In this document: positions 44,145 to 49,632 of the stretch, piece after piece | How positions within the stretch are numbered: the stretch's first letter is position 1 | How the letters are laid out: each line of letters starts with the position of its first letter | Assembly: GCF_026712205.1 (NCBI RefSeq) | Contig: NZ_JAPPUW010000032.1 | Location: 1 to 49,632, forward strand | DNA: 49,632 nt | Reading direction: 5' to 3' | DNA from: Pelomonas aquatica | GTDB taxonomy: Bacteria; Pseudomonadota; Gammaproteobacteria; Burkholderiales; Burkholderiaceae_C | Program-made: the position numbers and the translations under genes | The notes under the pieces: model-generated | What the model was told of the DNA's origin: nothing | Databases searched by the model: none | What the model saw: the letters and a program-made list of their open reading frames with translations, nothing else

Positions 44145-44896
44145 CATCGACAAAGCCCGGCGCGCTGGCCGGCAAGCGCGCGCTGGTGACGGGCGCTTCG
44201 AGCGGCCTCGGCGCCCACTTCGCCGTGCTGCTCGCGGCGCACGGCGCCGAGGTCGTCATCGCGGCGCGCCGCATGGATTCGCTGGCCGACGTCGCACGGC
44301 GCGTCGAAGCGCATGGCGTCGCGCGCTGCCTTCGCCTGGACGTCACGGACGCGGCCTCGCGGCAAGAACTCGCCGCAGCCGCAGGCCCCATCGACATCCT
44401 CGTCAACAACGCCGGCGTGGTGCGCGAGACGCCGGCCCTGTCGCACAGCGAGGACGACTGGGACGCCGTGCTCGACACCAACCTCAAGGGCATGTTCTTC
44501 CTGGCCCAGGCGCTGGCACCGGGCATGCGCGAGCGCGGTGGCGGCAGCATCATCAACGTGGCCTCCATCCTGGGCCTGCGGCAGGCCGCGGGCGTGGTGT
44601 CGTATGCGGTGTCCAAGGCCGGCGTCATCCAGCTCACCCAGGCGCTCGCACTGGAGTGGGCGCGCCACGGCATCCGCGTGAACGCGCTCGCCCCCGGCTA
44701 TATGGAGACCGAGCTCAACCGGCATTTCTGGCAGAGCGAAGCCGGACAGGCCCTGATCAAACGCATCCCCCAGCGCCGCCTCGGCCAGCTGCACGAACTC
44801 GACGGGCCGCTGCTGCTGCTGGCGTCGGACGCTTCGCGCTACATGACCGGCGCCGTGCTCGCCGTCGACGGCGGCCATCTCGTCAGCACCCTGTGA
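44141..44896 (+). CDS. Short-chain dehydrogenase/reductase
   Basis: A 251-residue classical [12 protein letters not shown] is the cofactor loop, NNAG the structural motif, and the catalytic Ser and YAVSK lie in the usual places (IINVAS, then SYAVSKAG). The C-terminal [18 protein letters not shown] is typical. It interconverts an alcohol and a ketone or a hydroxyacyl/ketoacyl compound with NAD(P). ATGA overlap with the MCP stop couples the two. The next gene is an acyl-CoA dehydrogenase, which suggests a beta-oxidation-like step. Confidence 0.9.
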   Translation: MTSTKPGALAGKRALVTGASSGLGAHFAVLLAAHGAEVVIAARRMDSLADVARRVEAHGVARCLRLDVTDAASRQELAAAAGPIDILVNNAGVVRETPALSHSEDDWDAVLDTNLKGMFFLAQALAPGMRERGGGSIINVASILGLRQAAGVVSYAVSKAGVIQLTQALALEWARHGIRVNALAPGYMETELNRHFWQSEAGQALIKRIPQRRLGQLHELDGPLLLLASDASRYMTGAVLAVDGGHLVSTL

Positions 44897-44907
44897 AGGA
44901 CATCCAC

Positions 44908-46101
44908 ATGTTCACCCCCTGCCCCACCGAACGCAGCCAGGCGATGGCCGACCGCGTCGAGGCTTTCGTGCGGGACGTCGTGATCCCGTACGAGCGCGAC
45001 CCGCGGGCCGGCGCACACGGCCCCGAAGCCGGCCTGGTCGCCGAACTGCGGGCGAAGGCCGTTGCCGCCGGCGTGCTGACGCCGCAGCTCCTGCCCGACG
45101 GCGGCCACATGACCCACCTCGAGACCGCCGCCATCCTCAAGCGCGCGGGGCTCTCGCCGCTGGGCCCCGTGGCCACCAACACGATGGCGCCGGACGAAGG
45201 CAACATCTTCCTGCTCGGCAAGGTGGCGACACCGGCACAGAAGCGCCGCTTCCTGGACAAGCTCATCACGGGCCAGGCCCGCTCGGCCTTCTACATGACC
45301 GAGCCGGCCTCCGAAGGCGGCGCGGGCTCGGACCCTTCGATGCTCGCAACCACCGCCCGGCGCGACGGGGCCGACTGGGTGCTGGACGGGCGCAAGATGT
45401 TCATCACCGGTGCGCAGGGCGCCGAGGTCGGCATCGTGATGGCCCGCACCGGACAGGGCGAGCAGGCGAAGGCCACCATGTTCCTCGTCGACCTGCCCGA
45501 CCCGGCGATACGCGTCGAGCGCGTGCTCGACACCATCGACAGCTCGATGCCCGGTGGGCATTCCCTGATCGTCATCGACGGCCTGCGCGTCCCGGCGGAC
45601 CAGATCCTCGGCGAGGTCGACGAGGGCTTTCGCTACGCGCAGCTGCGGCTCGCGCCGGCGCGGCTGTCGCACTGCATGCGCTGGTTCGGCGCCGTCGTGC
45701 GCGCGCAGGAAATCTCCACCGCCTACGCCACCACGCGCAAGGCCTTCGGCAAGCTGCTGGTCGACCACGAGGGCGTTGGCTTCATGCTGGCGGACAACCT
45801 GATCGAGCTGCAGCAGGCGGCCCTGATGATCGACTGGTGCGCGGGCGTGCTCGATGCCGGCGCCACGGGCAGCGTCGAGAGCTCGATGACCAAGGTGGCG
45901 GTTTCCGAGGCGCTGTTCCGCATCGCCGATCGCTGCGTGCAGATCATGGGTGGCATGGGCGTCTCGCGCGACACCGTCGTCGAGCAGGTGTTCCGCGAGC
46001 TGCGCGCCTTCCGCATCTACGACGGCCCCACCGAGGTCCACAAATGGTCGCTGGCCAAGAAGATCAAGCGCGACGCGCTGGCAGGGGCATCGCATGGCTG
46101 A
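44908..46101 (+). CDS. Acyl-CoA dehydrogenase
   Basis: A 397-residue flavoprotein acyl-CoA dehydrogenase that introduces a 2,3 double bond into a CoA thioester. The FAD/substrate segments are AFYMTEPASEGGAGSDPS and FITGAQGAEVG. QIMGGMGVSRDTVVEQVFRE with the FRIYDGPTEVHK end is the family C-terminus, and the catalytic base region of the ACAD10/11-like branch (YDGPTEVH) is present. AAGGA precedes the ATG at 44908. It overlaps the following phosphotransferase by eight bases. The ACAD plus phosphotransferase pairing is common in degradation of 4-hydroxy or branched acids (ACAD10/11 type). Confidence 0.9.
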   Translation: MFTPCPTERSQAMADRVEAFVRDVVIPYERDPRAGAHGPEAGLVAELRAKAVAAGVLTPQLLPDGGHMTHLETAAILKRAGLSPLGPVATNTMAPDEGNIFLLGKVATPAQKRRFLDKLITGQARSAFYMTEPASEGGAGSDPSMLATTARRDGADWVLDGRKMFITGAQGAEVGIVMARTGQGEQAKATMFLVDLPDPAIRVERVLDTIDSSMPGGHSLIVIDGLRVPADQILGEVDEGFRYAQLRLAPARLSHCMRWFGAVVRAQEISTAYATTRKAFGKLLVDHEGVGFMLADNLIELQQAALMIDWCAGVLDAGATGSVESSMTKVAVSEALFRIADRCVQIMGGMGVSRDTVVEQVFRELRAFRIYDGPTEVHKWSLAKKIKRDALAGASHG

Positions 46102-47161
46102 AGCAAGCTCCGACTTCGCCGGCACCACGCCCGTGCGCGAGCAGCATCGCTTCGACGAAGCCCGCCTCGCTCAGTGGATGGCCGCCCACATCCCGGGGTT
46201 TGCCGGGCCCATGCATGTCGAGCAGTTCAAGGGCGGGCAGTCGAACCCCACCTACCGGCTGCGCACGCCGGGCGCCGACTATGTGCTGCGCCGCAAGCCG
46301 CCCGGCGCGCTGCTGAAGGGTGCCCATGCCGTGGAGCGCGAGGCGCGCGTGATGGCCGAGCTGGGGGCCGTCGGCTACCCCGTTCCGCGCGTTCATGCCC
46401 TGTGCACCGACGAGGGCGTGATCGGCAGCTGGTTCTATGTGATGGACATGGTCGAGGGGCGCATCTTCTGGGATGCGAGCTTCTCGACGCTGCCCCGCGA
46501 TGAGCGCCCCGCCATGCTGGATGCGATGAACGCCGCGCTCGCCGCCCTGCATCGCATCGATCCGGCCGCGGTCGGCCTGGCCGACTATGGCCGCCCCGGT
46601 GGCTATGTCGCCCGGCAGCTGGCGCGCTGGTCGCAGCAGTATCTGGACGACGAACTCGCCGGCCGCCACCCGGCCATGGACCGCCTGGTCGATTGGCTCC
46701 GGGAGCACCTGCCGGCGTCCGGCGAGACGGCGATCACGCATGGCGACTTCCGCGTCGACAACATGATCTTCCACCCCACCGAGCCGCGCGTGCTGGCGGT
46801 GCTGGACTGGGAGCTCTCGACGCTGGGCGACCCGCTGGCCGACTTCGCCTATCACGCCATGATGTACCGCATGCCTCCCGACATCCTCGGCGGCATCGCC
46901 GGCGTCGACCTGCAGGCGGCCGGCCTGCCGGACGAGGCCGCCTACGTCGCGGCCTACTGCCGCCGCACCGGCCGTGACGGCATCCCTGACCTCGACTACT
47001 ACATCAGCTTCAACATGTTCCGCTTCGCCGCGATCCTGCATGGCATCAAGGGGCGCGTGGCCCGCGGGACGGCCGCCAGCGCCGACGGCGAGGTCATGGG
47101 CGAACGGTTTGCCCGCGTCGCGACGATCGCCTGGGAGCAGGCCTCGCGTGTTCATCGCTAG
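46094..47161 (+). CDS. Aminoglycoside-phosphotransferase-fold kinase (ACAD10/11-associated)
   Basis: A 355-residue protein with a kinase fold: VLRRKPPG (phosphate-loop lysine region), the catalytic loop HGDFRVDNMIFHP and the metal-binding LDWELSTLGDP. In human ACAD10/11 and several bacteria this type of kinase is fused or adjacent to an acyl-CoA dehydrogenase and phosphorylates 4-hydroxyacyl-CoA for dehydration. The coding sequence starts inside the ACAD gene (ATGGCTGA overlap), so both are made together. A drug-resistance role is unlikely given the context. Family is firm; the hydroxyacid role is inferred from the pairing. Confidence 0.88.
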   Translation: MAEASSDFAGTTPVREQHRFDEARLAQWMAAHIPGFAGPMHVEQFKGGQSNPTYRLRTPGADYVLRRKPPGALLKGAHAVEREARVMAELGAVGYPVPRVHALCTDEGVIGSWFYVMDMVEGRIFWDASFSTLPRDERPAMLDAMNAALAALHRIDPAAVGLADYGRPGGYVARQLARWSQQYLDDELAGRHPAMDRLVDWLREHLPASGETAITHGDFRVDNMIFHPTEPRVLAVLDWELSTLGDPLADFAYHAMMYRMPPDILGGIAGVDLQAAGLPDEAAYVAAYCRRTGRDGIPDLDYYISFNMFRFAAILHGIKGRVARGTAASADGEVMGERFARVATIAWEQASRVHR

Positions 47162-47206
47162 CCCGATGCGTCTTCAAGACATGCCGCCACCAGAGAGTCG
47201 AACCTC

Positions 47207-49336
47207 ATGCGCATCCTCGTGTTCATCAGCTGCCTGGCCTATCCCGCGCTTTCGTTCGGACAGTCGGGGCCTTCCACCCTGAACGACCTGCAGGCCCTGC
47301 CGCCGGTCGTCGTCACCGCGACGCGCACCGAGCTGGCCGCCTTCGATGCACCCGCCTCGATCAGCCGCATCTCCAACGAGGAAATCCGCGGCGGCCACGC
47401 GCTGGTCAACATCTCCGAGGCCCTCGGCGGCGTGCCGGGCCTGCTCGCGCGCGACCGGCAGAACTACGCGCAGGACGTGCAGATTTCGGTGCGCGGCTTC
47501 GGCGCGCGCTCGACCTTCGGCATCCGCGGCGTGCGGCTCTATGTGGACGGCATCCCCGCGACGCTGCCGGACGGCCAGGGCCAGATCTCCCATGTCGAGC
47601 TGGGCTCGGTCGACCACATCGAGGTGCTGCGCGGCCCGTTCTCGGCGCTGTACGGCAACTCGTCGGGCGGCGTGATCCAGGTCTTCAGCGAGGAAGGCGG
47701 CGGCGCGACGCGGCTCGGCTTCGACGTGGCGACGGGCAGCCACGGCGTGCTGCGCGTCGGCGCCAAGGCCTCGGGCACGGTCGGCGGCGTGGGCTTCGTC
47801 GTCGGCGCCAGCCGCTTCCGCACCGACGGCTACCGTGACCACAGCGCCGCGGACCGGCGCCTGGGGAATGCCAAGTTCACGCTGCATCCCGATGCCGACA
47901 GCAAGCTGACCCTCGTCGTCAACAGCGTCGCGCTGCCCGAGGCGCAGGATCCGATGGGCCTGTCGCGCGCGCAGTTCGAAGCCAACCCGCGTGGGGTCGA
48001 CCCCTCGGCGCTGGCCTACAACACGCGCAAGACCGTCAACCAGACGCAGGCCGGCCTGATCTACGAGCGGCAGCTCGACGCGGCCAACAGCGTGCAGCTC
48101 ATGGCCTACGGCGGCCACCGCGGCGCCGAGCAGTTCCAGTCGATCCCGAAGGCTGCCCAGGCCCCGGCCACGCACCCGGGCGGCGTCATCGATCTCGACC
48201 GCGACTACCGGGGCGCGGAAGTGCGCTGGACGCTGAAATCCGCGCTGCTCGACGCGCCGCTCACGCTGGTCGGCGGCATTGCCTACGATGGGCTGGACGA
48301 ACACCGCCGCGGCTACCAGAACTTCATCGGCAACACGCTCGGCGTGGTCGGTGCGCTCCGCCGCGACGAAAACAACACGGTATCGAGCCTCGACGAATAC
48401 CTGCAGGCCGGCTGGCAGCTCACGCCCAAGTTCAGCCTGAACGCTGGCGTGCGCCACAGCCGCGTGGCCTTCAAGTCGACCGACCACTACATCTCCACCG
48501 GCAACCCTGACGACAGCGGCCGCACCGACTACGGTGCCACGCTGCCGGTCGTCGGCGCGATGTATACGCTGAACAGCGACGTTCATCTCTACGCCACCGC
48601 AGGCCGCGGTTTCGAGACGCCGACGCTCAACGAACTCGCCTACCGCTCCGGCGGCCAGACCGGCCTGAACTTCGGCCTGCAGGCGGCGACCAGCAACAGC
48701 GTGGAGGCCGGCGTCAAGGCGCGCCTCGGCGAAAGCCTGGGCGAACTGAGCGTCGCCGCCTTCGAGACGCGTACCAGGCACGAGATCGTCACGCAGACCA
48801 ACACCGGCGGCCGCACCACCTACCAGAACGCCGGCGGCACGAAGCGCACCGGCCTGGAACTGGGCTGGTCCGCCAACTGGCTGCAGGACCTGAAGGCGCA
48901 GGCCGTCGCGACGCTGCTGACCGCCAAATACACCGACGCCTTCCTCACCTGCACGGCCACGCCCTGCGCGGCTCCGAACGTGCGCATCCCGGCCGGCAAC
49001 CGCATTCCGGGCATCGCGCGCGGCTCGCTGTTTGCCTCGCTCGGCTGGCTGCCGGCCACCGGCTGGCGCGGCGGCGTGGAACTGCGCCACCTGAGCGGCG
49101 TGCCGGTCAACGACGCCAACACCGATGCCGCCGGCAGCTTCACCGTGGCGGCCCTGCACGCGGGCTACAACTACAGCGCAGCGCACTGGGAGCTTTCCGC
49201 CTTTGTCCGCTGCGACAACCTGACCGACCGCAAGTACGCCGGCTCTGTGATCGTCAACGAAGGCAACAGCCGCTTCTTCGAGCCAGCGCCGGGGCGCACC
49301 TGGTTGCTTGGCACCTCGGCCACGATGCATTTTTAG
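47207..49336 (+). CDS. pqqU: TonB-dependent receptor, YncD/PqqU-like (PQQ uptake)
   Basis: A 709-residue outer-membrane receptor. A signal peptide ends near SFGQ, followed by a plug domain (SISRISNEEIRGGHALVNIS, then RGFGARSTFGIRGVRLYVDG, then LRGPFSALYGNSSGGVIQV) and a 22-strand barrel ending in ATMHF. From memory it is colinear with E. coli YncD, now called PqqU, along nearly the whole chain: NRQNYAQD versus DRQNYAQD, GIRLYVDGIPAT, DPxGLxxAxxxANPR, YDTRKT versus YNTRKT, AAGRGFETPTxNELxYR and VIVNExNxRxxEPxPGR. PqqU imports pyrroloquinoline quinone. Presence beside pqqABCDE fits the assignment. It starts 45 bases after the kinase gene. I am fairly sure of the family and moderately sure of the ligand. 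Confidence 0.8.
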   Translation: MRILVFISCLAYPALSFGQSGPSTLNDLQALPPVVVTATRTELAAFDAPASISRISNEEIRGGHALVNISEALGGVPGLLARDRQNYAQDVQISVRGFGARSTFGIRGVRLYVDGIPATLPDGQGQISHVELGSVDHIEVLRGPFSALYGNSSGGVIQVFSEEGGGATRLGFDVATGSHGVLRVGAKASGTVGGVGFVVGASRFRTDGYRDHSAADRRLGNAKFTLHPDADSKLTLVVNSVALPEAQDPMGLSRAQFEANPRGVDPSALAYNTRKTVNQTQAGLIYERQLDAANSVQLMAYGGHRGAEQFQSIPKAAQAPATHPGGVIDLDRDYRGAEVRWTLKSALLDAPLTLVGGIAYDGLDEHRRGYQNFIGNTLGVVGALRRDENNTVSSLDEYLQAGWQLTPKFSLNAGVRHSRVAFKSTDHYISTGNPDDSGRTDYGATLPVVGAMYTLNSDVHLYATAGRGFETPTLNELAYRSGGQTGLNFGLQAATSNSVEAGVKARLGESLGELSVAAFETRTRHEIVTQTNTGGRTTYQNAGGTKRTGLELGWSANWLQDLKAQAVATLLTAKYTDAFLTCTATPCAAPNVRIPAGNRIPGIARGSLFASLGWLPATGWRGGVELRHLSGVPVNDANTDAAGSFTVAALHAGYNYSAAHWELSAFVRCDNLTDRKYAGSVIVNEGNSRFFEPAPGRTWLLGTSATMHF

Positions 49337-49376
49337 GCGGCTCATCCAACTATTGAGCTTTACCTAAAGCACGACA

Positions 49377-49515
49377 TCACCACAGCTCAGCTTGCTTCCA
49401 GCATGCGGTGATGATCGATTTGCGCTTCTGCCCGCTCTTGAGCTTGCGCCGTGCGGTGTCCTTCAGCTCGCTCAGCGTGTCCGGGCAGAAGTTCGCCAGG
49501 GCGTGGCGCTTGATA
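49377..49515 (-). pseudogene. IS630-family transposase C-terminal remnant
   Basis: The reverse strand gives IKRHALANFCPDTLSELKDT, then ARRKLKSGQKRKSIITACWK and QAELW, then a stop. This is the usual C-terminal end of IS630-type transposases. Nothing upstream of IKRH survives; the next gene begins 60 bases later. Confidence 0.7.
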
Positions 49516-49574
49516 CCAATTCGCGTTCAATATATTAGATACAATTTCCATCCACGCAACATCCGGAGGCGTGG

Positions 49575-49632
49575 ATGAAGAGTCTGATCGTCAGCGACAA
49601 GGCCACCATCAGCCGACTGGCCGAGCGGCTCA
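49575..49632 (+). CDS. Start of an unidentified gene, cut by the window edge
   Basis: ATG at 49575 with GGAGG just upstream opens a frame reading MKSLIVSDKATISRLAERL to the edge (19 codons). An AT-rich tract (ATATATTAGATAC) lies about 40 bases before it and may contain the promoter. Too short to name; being next to an IS630 remnant it could belong to a mobile element. Confidence 0.4.
   Translation, partial: MKSLIVSDKATISRLAERL

Noticed and set aside
46094-47161. Aminoglycoside resistance gene.
   Set aside because: The fold matches, but the overlap with an acyl-CoA dehydrogenase and the ACAD10/11-type context point to acyl metabolism.
47174-49345. A 723-codon minus-strand frame across the TonB receptor.
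   Set aside because: It is the exact antisense of a clear outer-membrane receptor and has no protein-like motifs.

Overview
The window is high-GC DNA with dense, mostly overlapping gene strings, a phasin (PHA granule protein), PQQ synthesis, class III aminotransferases and several decayed insertion sequences. Together these suggest a betaproteobacterium of the Burkholderiales. This is an inference from gene style; there is no rRNA or tRNA here to settle it.

Layout. (1) 1-330: start of pntA, cut by the window edge. (2) 362-632: a nested palindromic repeat. (3) 629-12315, minus strand: one long catabolic operon. Read from its promoter it encodes a quinohemoprotein dehydrogenase (frameshifted in a C9 tract), a Baeyer-Villiger-type monooxygenase, a class III aminotransferase, a GMC alcohol oxidoreductase, an aldehyde dehydrogenase, 3-oxoacid CoA-transferase A and B, a small exported protein and an AlkK-like acyl-CoA ligase. 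(4) 12637-20175: a membrane protein, an AraC-type regulator, a Tat-exported flavin amine oxidase coupled to a di-heme cytochrome c, a PuuP-like amine permease, a damaged phasin, and a patchwork of remnants (IS110; the 5' end of a second quinohemoprotein gene fused to a phytanoyl-CoA dioxygenase tail; a slice of an RND-type exporter). (5) 20235-28660: a patatin lipoprotein and a tripartite RND pump with a divergent AraC regulator. (6) 28826-36710: a set of MMPL exporter, YCF48 protein, DUF1302 and DUF1329, interrupted by an IS66 remnant and a wrecked omega-aminotransferase. (7) 36784-40163: pqqABCDE. (8) 40647-47161: two convergent paralogous TetR regulators, then a methyl-accepting chemotaxis protein translationally coupled to an SDR, an acyl-CoA dehydrogenase and a phosphotransferase. 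(9) 47207-49336: a TonB-dependent receptor that reads like E. coli YncD/PqqU, the PQQ receptor. (10) A right edge with an IS630 remnant and the start of another gene.

How it may work together (inference): a hydrophobic alcohol or amine is sensed (MCP), moved across the envelope (DUF1302/DUF1329/YCF48/MMPL, permease), oxidised in the periplasm by PQQ- and flavin-dependent enzymes that pass electrons to cytochromes c, then converted by monooxygenase, aldehyde dehydrogenase, CoA ligase/transferase and acyl-CoA dehydrogenase to central metabolites. PQQ is both made (pqqABCDE) and probably scavenged (YncD-like receptor).

The most interesting signal is regulatory. A 6-4-6 palindrome, TTGGTC-N4-GACCAA, occurs in five promoter regions scattered over 30 kb: the dehydrogenase operon, the AraC gene, the remnant/permease promoter, the first TetR gene, and the second TetR/MCP divergent region. 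Each time it is accompanied by a second degenerate copy at a helically similar distance. This looks like one undescribed regulon, possibly run by the two TetR paralogs.
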